This document shows positions 1-6,233 of a stretch of 15,152 nucleotides of DNA, in pieces (positions within the stretch are counted from its first letter, which is position 1; each line of letters opens with the position of its first letter). The stretch is from assembly GCA_028289725.1 (NCBI GenBank), contig JANQOH010000392.1:1-15152 (forward strand), read 5' to 3'. Source of the DNA: Alphaproteobacteria bacterium (GTDB lineage Bacteria; Pseudomonadota; Alphaproteobacteria; UBA7887). A program made the position numbers and the translations under genes. Below the pieces are notes generated by a model. It ran no database searches. It was not told where the DNA came from and saw only the letters and a list, made by a program, of their open reading frames with translations.

Positions 1-1038
1 TTGCTCGCCGCCCACCGCGCGTCGGTGATTCCCGAACCGACCTATGGCGGGCAATTGCAGGATCTCGCGATCCCCGGCCACCGGCCGGAAGGCCGCATGA
101 TCATTCACTACGAAGAGCAGCCGGTGGTGCTGGACGATGGCGAAGTCGTGTCGCTGCGCCGGCCGACCTATTCGGTGAGCGATCTCGGATTCGGTGCCAT
201 GCGCGCGGACGTGATGATGAGCCCGCGCGTTGCGCCGCCGATGGTTGGGCTGGGCTTGTTGGAAGCGATCGACGAAGCCGACATCTTATCGGCAGCCGAC
301 CCCGATGATGCGGACGGCGATGGCATTTCCGGCCGCGCGAACCGCGTCTGGAGCGCGGAACACGGGACGGTCATGCTCGGCCGCTTCGGCTGGAAAGCCG
401 GACAGCCGAGCCTCGCCGAACAAAACGCCGGTGCCATGGCGGGCGACATTGGCGTCTCGAATCCGTTGCATCCCGTCGCGTGGGGCGATTGCACCGCGGC
501 CCAAGAATCGTGTCGGACCGGCCCGCACGGCGATAGCGACCTGCATGACGGTCTGGAAGCGCCGGATGAGATGATGAAGCTCATTCTGTTCTACGCACGG
601 AATTTGGCGGTTCCGGCACGCCGCGACGTCGACGATCCGACGGTCCTGCGCGGCAAGAAATTGTTCTATGAGTCCGCCTGCATCGACTGCCACACACCTA
701 AGTTTGCTACCCGTCGTGACTACCCGGTCGAAGCCTTGGCTGGACAACTGATCTGGCCCTACACTGACTTGCTGCTTCATGACATGGGCGAAGGGTTGGC
801 CGACAACAGGCCCGAGGGCGCGGCCAGCGGCCAAGAATGGCGGACGCCACCCTTGTGGGGCATCGGCATGACCGAAACCGTCAACGGCCACACCTTCTTT
901 TTGCACGATGGCCGCGCCCGCAATCTCAAGGAAGCGATCCTCTGGCATGGCGGCGAAGCGCAGGCGGCGCGCGATCGTTTTGCGTCGCTGCCTGCCTCCG
1001 ACCGCGAAGCTTTGCTCGCGTTTCTTAATTCGCTCTAA
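1..1038 (+). CDS. Di-haem oxidoreductase (DHOR/DUF1111 family), C-terminal part
   Basis: The open frame enters from the left edge, so the first codon shown is not the start, and the N-terminus with the first haem site is missing. The visible 345 residues contain one c-type haem motif, C227-I-D-C-H231. Further matches to the DUF1111 family are the stretch GDGISGRAN near residue 105, a Cys pair at 164 and 171 that may form a disulfide, and the C-terminal PLWGIG, FLHDGRA and ILWHGGEA blocks. Family members are periplasmic, usually about 450-500 residues, and bind two c-haems. They were once called predicted thiol oxidoreductases, and many sit beside imelysin-type iron-uptake genes, which are not visible here. 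Periplasmic electron transfer is likely; the substrate is unknown. The gene ends with TAA and is followed at once by a short GC palindrome. Confidence 0.85.
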   Translation: MLAAHRASVIPEPTYGGQLQDLAIPGHRPEGRMIIHYEEQPVVLDDGEVVSLRRPTYSVSDLGFGAMRADVMMSPRVAPPMVGLGLLEAIDEADILSAADPDDADGDGISGRANRVWSAEHGTVMLGRFGWKAGQPSLAEQNAGAMAGDIGVSNPLHPVAWGDCTAAQESCRTGPHGDSDLHDGLEAPDEMMKLILFYARNLAVPARRDVDDPTVLRGKKLFYESACIDCHTPKFATRRDYPVEALAGQLIWPYTDLLLHDMGEGLADNRPEGAASGQEWRTPPLWGIGMTETVNGHTFFLHDGRARNLKEAILWHGGEAQAARDRFASLPASDREALLAFLNSL

Positions 1039-1039
1039 G

Positions 1040-1054
1040 GCCGGCCTGGCCGGC
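1040..1054. terminator. Compact GC hairpin after the DHOR gene
   Basis: GCCGGCC, one T, then GGCCGGC form a perfect 7-bp inverted repeat starting two bases after the DHOR stop codon. No T tract follows on either strand, so it is at best a weak or factor-assisted terminator, or an mRNA 3'-end stabiliser, between the convergent DHOR and entericidin-like genes. Confidence 0.35.
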
Positions 1055-1096
1055 GTCACACAGGCAATGGATCGGAAGCGCGAAAGACGGCGGAGG

Positions 1097-1276
1097 TTAC
1101 TGCGGTTCTTCTTCACCTTGGATGCGTTCGCCCGCGCGGTCGAGCGCTTCGCCCGTTCTCTCCAAGTTTTCTCCGGTGTCTTCCTTCAAGCCGCGCCACG
1201 TGTCGTCGCAGCCAGACAATGCGATCACCGCTATCAACAGCACAAGCGTCGCTGAGAGTTTCCGCCACAAATCCAT
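1097..1276 (-). CDS. Entericidin-like small lipoprotein
   Basis: A 59-aa protein. It starts at the ATG preceded by GGGAGG seven bases upstream; the frame stays open further upstream, but that start is less likely. Residues 1-22 form a lipoprotein signal peptide (MDLWRKL, a hydrophobic run, lipobox L-S-G-C with Cys23). The mature part, about 37 residues, is an acidic amphipathic helix (DDTWRGLKEDTGENLERTGE) that resembles entericidin A/B lipoproteins in size and in its repeated small/charged heptads. Entericidins are tiny cell-envelope lipoproteins first described as a stress-linked toxin/antidote pair, and single copies are widespread in Alphaproteobacteria. No second entericidin lies next to it, so a toxin/antidote pair cannot be claimed. 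The family call rests on pattern only. Confidence 0.65.
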   Translation of the reverse strand: MDLWRKLSATLVLLIAVIALSGCDDTWRGLKEDTGENLERTGEALDRAGERIQGEEEPQ

Positions 1277-1412
1277 GTTCGCCTCCCGTCCGGTTTGACC
1301 AGGTTTGAGGCGATCATAACAATCCGCGCGCGTTTTCGCGCTAGCGGTCGGCGTAATTTTTTTGAACCGGTTCAGCCGGCCGGAAGTGCGTGCCGGCGCG
1401 CCCTTCGAACGA

Positions 1413-1970
1413 TCAGTCGAACAGAGCGTCGATCTCTTCTTGCGAGGTCCGCGCGGCGTCGGATTGTGGTCCGCCGAGCAATGCCGCGTCCGCATCCTTA
1501 TTGTCGCGCGTCTCTACCGGAATATCGGCGAACTCATTAGGATCCCAGATATCGAGGATCGACGAAATTCGATCCTCAATGTGACGCAGTGCTTGGACAA
1601 CTTTGGTAATCCGTTGACCCGTGAGGTCTTGAAAACCGCATGCCTCCATGATGTGCGTCAACTGCTCTGTCATTTCGGGAGCGATTTCCGCGACCTTTTG
1701 CGCGTCGCCCGCATGAGCCGAAAGCGCTTCCACGGACGATTCGATCTTCTCGGCCGCCTCGAGAATATCGCTCGTTGCCGACTCCGTCGCACTGACGATG
1801 GCATCCAGCTCGGATGACGCGCCAATGATCTTGTCGTTATCCGCCAAGGGGTGCTTGATCGCCGCGATTTCCGCTTTGGCGTGATGGATGATCTGCGCCA
1901 TCTCGTCGATTTCGATGCGCAGATCGGCGACGGTCTGTCCGGTGTCTGGAGTCATGGTCTTTGCGGTCAT
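1413..1970 (-). CDS. cheZ: CheZ-like chemotaxis phosphatase with a FliM-like C-terminal peptide
   Basis: A 185-aa, mostly helical protein. The block EACGFQDLTGQRITKVV, about residues 110-126, matches the CheZ active-site helix; the Gln of the DLTGQ motif is the catalytic residue that removes phosphate from CheY-P in enterobacterial CheZ. The long preceding helices (residues 15-105, rich in Ala, Glu and Ile) fit the CheZ hairpin that makes the four-helix dimer. The last residues, SQEEIDALFD, follow a low-complexity Asp/Ala-rich linker and look like the CheY-binding tail of CheZ. They resemble even more the N-terminal CheY-P-binding peptide of FliM. E. coli CheZ is 214 aa, so this one is slightly short. 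The start is the first ATG; no strong ribosome site is visible, and a second in-frame ATG lies five codons in. Upstream on the same strand are a small membrane-like ORF and a diguanylate cyclase. Confidence 0.85.
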   Translation of the reverse strand: MTAKTMTPDTGQTVADLRIEIDEMAQIIHHAKAEIAAIKHPLADNDKIIGASSELDAIVSATESATSDILEAAEKIESSVEALSAHAGDAQKVAEIAPEMTEQLTHIMEACGFQDLTGQRITKVVQALRHIEDRISSILDIWDPNEFADIPVETRDNKDADAALLGGPQSDAARTSQEEIDALFD

Positions 1971-2060
1971 GAGACTGTGTCGGTTTCCATTGCGAAACGA
2001 CTGAACCCGCCTGCCGTCATCTCAAGGCGGCTTCGACGGAAGTGCGATTGCTCCGCTGTT

Positions 2061-2231
2061 TTAGCCCGCGGCGCCGTATTGGCGCGCCAACTGGGACAGG
2101 AGCTCGATCGCCTCCTGCAGCCGGAAATGCTGATAAATCACCAATCCATCGAGCAATAACAGGATTCCGATCATCAGCAGGTCTCGCTGGTCATCGTTCA
2201 GCGGTTTGCGCAGGTCTTGCGTGTCCATCAT
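2061..2231 (-). CDS. Small membrane-like protein between cheZ and the diguanylate cyclase
   Basis: A 56-aa reading frame on the minus strand, starting ATG-ATG (2231 or 2228) and ending TAA at 2061. It has a charged, hydrophilic N-terminus (MMDTQDLRKPLNDDQRD), a hydrophobic segment at about residues 18-33 (LLMIGILLLLDGLVIY) with one embedded Asp, and an amphipathic C-terminal helix (FRLQEAIELLSQLARQY). One membrane helix with the C-terminal helix at the interface, or a small helical hairpin, is plausible. No strong ribosome site precedes either ATG, which lowers confidence. It lies on the same strand between the GGDEF gene (104 bp upstream) and cheZ (90 bp downstream), so the three may be co-transcribed. 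I do not recognise a family. The protein-like composition in this frame, between same-strand genes, is the main support. Confidence 0.5.
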   Translation of the reverse strand: MMDTQDLRKPLNDDQRDLLMIGILLLLDGLVIYQHFRLQEAIELLSQLARQYGAAG

Positions 2232-2334
2232 CGAATGCAAAATAGGCGCTTAGAGCCTTCCGACCAGTACCGGTCCCGCCCATACCGCCGATTTTGGTCA
2301 TCCTGGGCGGATTCGATCCGGAATCGGCGCGCCT

Positions 2335-3747
2335 TTAGGTCAAAAGCTCCATATCGGCGACCGTATCAGGATCCGACCGTGCGATCCGGAATTGGCCTTT
2401 CCCGCTCATTTTGGCGTCGTACATAGCGAGGTCAGCGGACTGAACCAACGCCGAGGCCTCGGCCCCATGGGTCGGGCAGATTGCCAATCCGACACTTGCG
2501 CCGACCCTCACCACGCCGCCGTCCGAGAGCTGTATCGGTTCGGAAAGCGTTTCGATCAGTTTTTGAGCAATGATCCCGGCTGCGGCGATCCGAATGATAC
2601 CCGATAGCAGCACACCAAATTCGTCGCCCCCCAATCGCGCGACATGATCGGTGCCGCGCAAGGACGCCATGAGGCGCTCGCCAACGACCGCCAAGACTTG
2701 ATCGCCCGCATCGTGGCCGACACAGTCATTGATCCCTTTGAACCCATCCAGGTCAATGAATGCCAGCGCAAACCCACGCCCGCTGGTCGCATAGTCACCG
2801 AGCCAACCAATCAAAGTTTCGTCAAAGGTGCGACGATTGGGCAGTTTGGTCACGTAATCGCGCATAGCGCGTGTTTCGAGTTTCTCTTTTTCTTTGATTT
2901 CGCGTGTTACCTCGCGGCCGACCCCGCGATACCCGATAAACCGCCCCGATGCTTCGATGATGGGTTTGCCACAGATTTCAACCCATACGGCACGGCCGTG
3001 GCGGTTCGTTGTGGGATAGCGGAAATCCTCGAACGGGTCGTACCGCTTTAAAATGGCGAAAAATTGCGCCCAGCGTTCACGATCGCCCGTGATGTCGATG
3101 AACTCCTCGCGCCGTCGCCCGATGAACTTTGACGGGTCGTCAATCGTGCGGCCGGACATATAGGTAAATCGATGCTCTTCGTCGGTCTCCCATAGCCAAT
3201 CGCTGGAAAGGCTGGCGAAATCCCGAAACCGTGCCTCGCTCTCCTCAAGCGCCTGGTTCGCCTTTTCGGCGGCCATCAACGCCTTGACTTGGGTTGTCTC
3301 AAGGTTCCGCATTTTTGATAGATCGCGGAGAATGACCAGCGCCGCCGCTTCGTTCCGTTCGTCATCGACGGGCGCGACCGTCACTTCAACAGGCACCGTG
3401 CGACCCGTTTTGTCGACCACGGTGCCTTCCAAATGGCGCAGTGGCTCACCTGTTCCAATCGCGCGGTCAACTGGGCAATTTTCATTGCACCGCGCCTCGA
3501 CATCGCCAAACACTTTGAAACACGGCAGTGTCAACGCCGTGTCCAGGGCATAGCCAGTCAACTGCTCCGCAGCCGGATTAATATAGAGGAGTTCGCGTTT
3601 TGCGCTGCGAACATAGACCGCTTCCGGCAGGTGTTCGAGAACCGCCGCTTGGAGCGCCAGCATATCGCGTGCCGTTCGATTTCGCCCCGAATTTCGCGAA
3701 TTCGCCACCACACGTCTCCCAAAACGCGTTGATAGCCCGGCGGGCAT
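2335..3747 (-). CDS. PAS-PAS-GGDEF diguanylate cyclase
   Basis: A 470-aa protein counted from the ATG at 3747; a TTG lies directly before it. There is no signal peptide or membrane helix, so it is cytoplasmic. PAS domain 1 (about residues 30-140) holds a Cys cluster, C-x10-C-x3-C-P, around CFKVFGD...CNENCPVD. PAS domain 2 (about 172-290) contains SSDWLWETDEEHRF and ends with the typical GYRGVGREVT. A short helical linker leads to the GGDEF domain (about 300-465), with RRTFDE, IDLDGFKGIND and the intact active site GGDEF at 373-377. A product-inhibition I-site, R364-G-T-D367, sits exactly five residues before GGDEF. The enzyme should make cyclic di-GMP from two GTP and be feedback-inhibited. 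There is no EAL domain. The CheZ-like gene downstream suggests a link to motility control. Confidence 0.92.
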   Translation of the reverse strand: MPAGLSTRFGRRVVANSRNSGRNRTARDMLALQAAVLEHLPEAVYVRSAKRELLYINPAAEQLTGYALDTALTLPCFKVFGDVEARCNENCPVDRAIGTGEPLRHLEGTVVDKTGRTVPVEVTVAPVDDERNEAAALVILRDLSKMRNLETTQVKALMAAEKANQALEESEARFRDFASLSSDWLWETDEEHRFTYMSGRTIDDPSKFIGRRREEFIDITGDRERWAQFFAILKRYDPFEDFRYPTTNRHGRAVWVEICGKPIIEASGRFIGYRGVGREVTREIKEKEKLETRAMRDYVTKLPNRRTFDETLIGWLGDYATSGRGFALAFIDLDGFKGINDCVGHDAGDQVLAVVGERLMASLRGTDHVARLGGDEFGVLLSGIIRIAAAGIIAQKLIETLSEPIQLSDGGVVRVGASVGLAICPTHGAEASALVQSADLAMYDAKMSGKGQFRIARSDPDTVADMELLT

Positions 3748-3868
3748 CAACCGGAAGCCGAAAAGTCGCTTAAGAAGATAGAAGCTTGGAGACGAAAGTG
3801 TAATTCGGCCGCCAAACGCGGGACGACGAACGCGCTGCCCCGGCGCTATGGGTTTGGTTTATGGCTTG

Positions 3869-4093
3869 CTAAGACTGGCGCGAAACTCGCTCAACAACCT
3901 CCAGCAATTCCGGCGCGACGCCATTTCGAAACTGTTCTGAAGCGCGTGGGTTGCACGCCATCAAGTCAAAGGTATCTTTTGCGTAGGAATAGGCCGCGAC
4001 GCGCCAAGTTGGGCCGTCCGAACCGTCTGACTTGAGCCGCACGGTGTCGCCCAATCGCAACTTTCCGATCCCGAATTCAGCACTGCCTTGCAT
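3869..4093 (-). CDS. DUF2158-like small protein
   Basis: A 74-aa protein with a good ribosome site (GAGGCGGA about three bases before the ATG). The motif LRLGDTVRLKSDGSDGPTW at residues 12-30 matches the start of DUF2158 proteins, which read roughly 'GDVVRLKSGGP-x-MTV' and are predicted to fold as a small SH3-like beta barrel. The rest (ELLEVVERV at the C-terminus) is helical and lacks the usual Trp-Phe strand of that family, so the match is partial. No function is known. It is upstream of the diguanylate cyclase on the same strand, separated by 121 bp. Its own upstream region holds the inverted repeat at 4183-4200 and the CRP-like sites beyond it. Confidence 0.6.
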   Translation of the reverse strand: MQGSAEFGIGKLRLGDTVRLKSDGSDGPTWRVAAYSYAKDTFDLMACNPRASEQFRNGVAPELLEVVERVSRQS

Positions 4094-4182
4094 GACTCCG
4101 CCTCTGTTGTTGTTTTTGTTGAATCATCGGCGTGACACATTCATTGGTGCCAACGGATGCGTGACCCTCATCCGCGCCTATT

Positions 4183-4200
4183 CCCTAATTTAGTTTAGGG
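4183..4200. promoter_or_regulatory. Inverted repeat CCCTAA-N6-TTAGGG
   Basis: A perfect 6-bp inverted repeat (CCCTAA, spacer TTTAGT, TTAGGG) lies 90 bp upstream of the DUF2158-like start codon and 14 bp before the first CRP-like site. It is AT-rich in GC-rich surroundings and looks like an operator, but I cannot name its regulator. A second 'TTTCCCCTA' lies directly to the right. Confidence 0.4.
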
Positions 4201-4213
4201 ATTTCCCCTATCC

Positions 4214-4229
4214 TGTGATGGCAATCACA
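4214..4229. promoter_or_regulatory. CRP-type site, perfect consensus
   Basis: TGTGA-TGGCAA-TCACA matches exactly the CRP consensus TGTGA-N6-TCACA, a 16-bp dyad. It is 121 bp upstream of the DUF2158-like gene on the minus strand. To the right, the next plus-strand gene starts about 540 bp away. A CRP/FNR-superfamily regulator is the natural reading. The FNR-type core TTGAT-N4-ATCAA is not present. Confidence 0.6.
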
Positions 4230-4242
4230 AATGGTCGCAGAA

Positions 4243-4258
4243 TGTGATCCTGGTCACC
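4243..4258. promoter_or_regulatory. Second CRP-type site, one mismatch
   Basis: TGTGA-TCCTGG-TCACC differs from the CRP consensus at one position. Its centre is 29 bp from the centre of the perfect site at 4214-4229, close to three helical turns, so both sites would face about the same side of the DNA. The pairing makes chance less likely for both. Confidence 0.5.
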
Positions 4259-4473
4259 CCGCGGAAACGGCCGCGAAACGATGGCGGAGAGCCGCAGCCC
4301 ATCGCAACGAAGTCCCCGACGTGCATTCGAAAGTCAACTCACACGCATGGCGCGATAAGTCCAAGAGCAACTGGGCCAACCAAAAGGCATCGGCAGCCCG
4401 AAAGCGTTCTAGATGTGACGGCGGCTACAGATGATCGCAAAGAGACCTAGAGAGATATCGCTTTCTATCGGAC

Positions 4474-4519
4474 CCAAAAAAGAGCCGGCCGCGTTTAGTT
4501 AGGCTTACACACGGCCGGC
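4474..4519 (-). terminator. Rho-independent terminator on the minus strand
   Basis: On the minus strand GCCGGCCG (4519-4512), a 20-nt loop and CGGCCGGC (4491-4484) are followed at once by TCTTTTTT. The stem is 8 bp of pure G/C, and the T run is on the minus strand only. It would end a leftward transcript, yet no established minus-strand gene lies immediately to its right; the only candidate is the weak 61-codon frame at 4584-4769 or a small RNA. Confidence 0.55.
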
Positions 4520-4583
4520 CAAATTCCTCTTACGACATCATTACGCTATCGAATTGGATCGCCCGAAACAAGGCCGTCACCAC

Positions 4584-4769
4584 CTAGTCTCGATTCACGC
4601 TCTGACAGGTCATGCCACCCCAATGGCAGTTTGATATCACGAGACGGCGCGTACCCGCGATCGCGACACGCTCGACAACGAAGCGATTAAGCGCTTCAAT
4701 CGAGGGCGTGATATTCTCGCGCCATTTCAAGGCGATATCATCCTTCGTAAGGCTAGAATCCCCATGCAT
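4584..4769 (-). CDS. Possible small protein or sRNA, divergent from the MBL-fold gene
   Basis: A 61-codon minus-strand frame (MHGDSSLTKDDIALKW... ending MTCQSVNRD). It includes a helix-like stretch and then a beta-like stretch (GTRRLVISNCHW), so its composition is more protein-like than most short frames nearby. It is followed 65 bp downstream by a good minus-strand terminator, which supports a real transcript. Against it: no Shine-Dalgarno sequence precedes the ATG, no family is recognised, and its start lies inside the upstream part of the MBL-fold frame. It may instead mark a small non-coding RNA. Confidence 0.25.
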   Translation of the reverse strand: MHGDSSLTKDDIALKWRENITPSIEALNRFVVERVAIAGTRRLVISNCHWGGMTCQSVNRD

Positions 4770-4793
4770 CTCGGAGCAAAAGCGATCACTTCA

Positions 4794-5747
4794 ATGCGGC
4801 TTTTCTTTATGGCCGTGGCCGTTCTTTGGTCGGCTTTCTGGGTGAGCGCTGCGCAAGGCGCCGGCGATTACCATTTGGAGCCCGACGAGATCGCCCAGGG
4901 TGTTTATGTGTTCTGGGGTGTCAATGAGCCCCAAACGGAGGCAAATGGCGCACGGATTGCGAATGATGGTTTCATTGTCGGTGACGAAGCGGTGCTGGTG
5001 GTCGATACCGGCTCCACCCGCCGTTACGGCGACCAGATGCTCGCAGCCATCGCCACAGTGACCGATTTACCGGTCCGACACGTGGTCGTGACGCATCATC
5101 ATTTCGATCACGCATTTGGCATCTCGGCGTTCACCGATCGCGATATCGAAGTTGTCATGCACGAGGAAGCGGCGCGTTTACATGCCTTTGAAGGTGAGGA
5201 GATCTTGGGTCTCGTGACCGATCTCATCGGGCCGGAATGGATGGAAGGCACGACCATCGCCCGGCCAACCCGGACGATTACGGAGCCAGAAGAGTTTGAC
5301 CTCGGCGGCCGAATTGTTTCGGTCACGCCATTTCCCAACGGCCACACGCCAGGCGATATGGCGATCACCGATAAGGCGACGCGCACCGTATTTGCCGGCG
5401 ACTTGGTGTTCATAGGACGCCCGTCGACCGTCCCCCATGCAGACGTTCCGAACTGGCAGAAACATCTCGATACTCTGATGGAGTGGGACTGGCAGAACCT
5501 CATTCCGGGACACGGCGCGCTTGTCACCGCACCGGACGCTGTGCGTGACGCCAAGGACTACTTAGTCTTCTTGTTCGACCACACGGTCTGCGCGTTCCAA
5601 ATGGGCGACACGGCCGTTGAAGCCCTCATGGTCGACATTCCGGAACAGCATCAGGATCTCGCCATGCTGGAAACCGAGTTTCAACGCTCGGTCTTTCAGC
5701 TTTTCCGCAAATACGAAGCATCGGGCGCGCCCCCTTGTGAGCAATAG
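4794..5747 (+). CDS. Exported SoxH-like MBL-fold metallohydrolase
   Basis: A 317-aa protein if started at ATG 4794, which gives a clean signal peptide (MRLFFMAVAV...SAAQGA, residues 1-23). A start at 4764 would add ten residues; neither has an ideal ribosome site (GGAG is about 18 nt before 4794). The metallo-beta-lactamase fold is clear: H101-x-H103-x-D105-H106, H184 in NGHTPGD, D203 in FAGDLVF, and H240 in PGHG, giving a complete two-metal site. The N-terminal strand pattern VYVFWGVNEP...NDGFIVGDEAVLVVDTGS and the stretch LPVRHVVVTHHH resemble SoxH and the quinoprotein-relay zinc metallohydrolases found with PQQ dehydrogenases. No PQQ, Sox or cytochrome gene is next to it, so the substrate is unknown. 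It acts in the periplasm. It is followed 69 bp later by a small membrane protein gene. Confidence 0.85.
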   Translation: MRLFFMAVAVLWSAFWVSAAQGAGDYHLEPDEIAQGVYVFWGVNEPQTEANGARIANDGFIVGDEAVLVVDTGSTRRYGDQMLAAIATVTDLPVRHVVVTHHHFDHAFGISAFTDRDIEVVMHEEAARLHAFEGEEILGLVTDLIGPEWMEGTTIARPTRTITEPEEFDLGGRIVSVTPFPNGHTPGDMAITDKATRTVFAGDLVFIGRPSTVPHADVPNWQKHLDTLMEWDWQNLIPGHGALVTAPDAVRDAKDYLVFLFDHTVCAFQMGDTAVEALMVDIPEQHQDLAMLETEFQRSVFQLFRKYEASGAPPCEQ

Positions 5748-5816
5748 CGCACCGCATGCCCCGTGCGATGCACCGGTGAAAGCGTCGAAACCTGATCGGT
5801 CTTTCAAGACCAAATC

Positions 5817-6233
5817 GTGACAGCCTCGCTCAAAGCTGGCTTTTTCTATTTCGTGGTCCTATTCGGCATCGGCTTCCTGCTCGGAACCATACGCGTGCTC
5901 ATTTTGGTTCCCCGGTTCGGCGAAACCGTCGCCGTCGCCATCGAAGGTCCGATCATTCTGGGCGCGTCCTGGCTGGTATGTAGGACGCTGATCGCGCGCT
6001 TCTCGATTACGCGCCGGCTCTCGTCACGCATTGTGATGGGTGCAAGCGCATTCGTCTTGCTTTTGGTGGCGGAGGTCATTCTCGCGGTCGTGGGATTTGG
6101 CCGCACGATCGTCGAACATCTCGCACACTATGGTTCGCCGGCGGGATTATTGGGTCTCGCGGGTCAGTGCCTCTTTGCGCTATTCCCCACGATTCAACTG
6201 GCGTTTAACCCGAAGCCTGCGGCCGACAATTAA
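5817..6233 (+). CDS. Four-helix inner-membrane protein of unknown function
   Basis: A 138-aa protein with a GTG start. Four hydrophobic segments are visible at about residues 5-29, 40-57, 71-95 and 108-130, separated by short basic loops (RVLILVPRFGE, RTLIARFSITRRLSSR), so it is a small integral membrane protein. The pattern 'GTIRVLILVPRFGE' followed by an EGPIILGASW segment resembles conserved but unnamed membrane proteins of Alphaproteobacteria. No catalytic motif is visible. The gene is downstream of the MBL-fold gene and may share its transcript. Its last four bases overlap the end of the convergent VOC gene. The ribosome site is weak, so the exact start is uncertain. Confidence 0.65.
   Translation: MTASLKAGFFYFVVLFGIGFLLGTIRVLILVPRFGETVAVAIEGPIILGASWLVCRTLIARFSITRRLSSRIVMGASAFVLLLVAEVILAVVGFGRTIVEHLAHYGSPAGLLGLAGQCLFALFPTIQLAFNPKPAADN

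Larger units (their letters stand above)
4094..4763. other. Gene-poor 670-bp region with regulatory-looking elements
   Basis: No convincing plus-strand gene is present. The short frames beginning at 4231 and 4244 have Arg/Pro/Thr-rich translations typical of random GC-rich DNA. What can be seen, left to right: the ribosome site and probable promoter region of the DUF2158-like gene, an inverted repeat (4183-4200), two CRP-like palindromes (4214-4229, 4243-4258), a hairpin with a poly-T run on the minus strand (4474-4519), and a weak 61-codon minus-strand frame (4584-4769). An unannotated small RNA is possible. Confidence 0.5.

Noticed and set aside
286..1116. Minus-strand open frame (276 codons) opposite the DHOR gene
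   Set aside because: The plus strand carries the CxxCH haem motif and DUF1111 blocks; this frame has no family features.
1362..1371. GAACCGGTTC palindrome near a T run between cheZ and the entericidin-like gene
   Set aside because: The T run does not follow a stable stem on either strand in the right order for a terminator, and the short palindrome is expected by chance.
2076..2087. Repeated 'TTGGCGCGCCAA'-like palindromes (near 2080 and 14838)
   Set aside because: They fall inside or at the end of coding frames, only two copies are evident, and GC-rich self-complementary 8-mers are common in this genome type.
4231..4450. Two short overlapping plus-strand frames after the CRP-like sites
   Set aside because: The translations are rich in Arg, Pro, Thr and Lys, with no ribosome site. 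One starts at ATG 4231 next to the dyads, which looks accidental.
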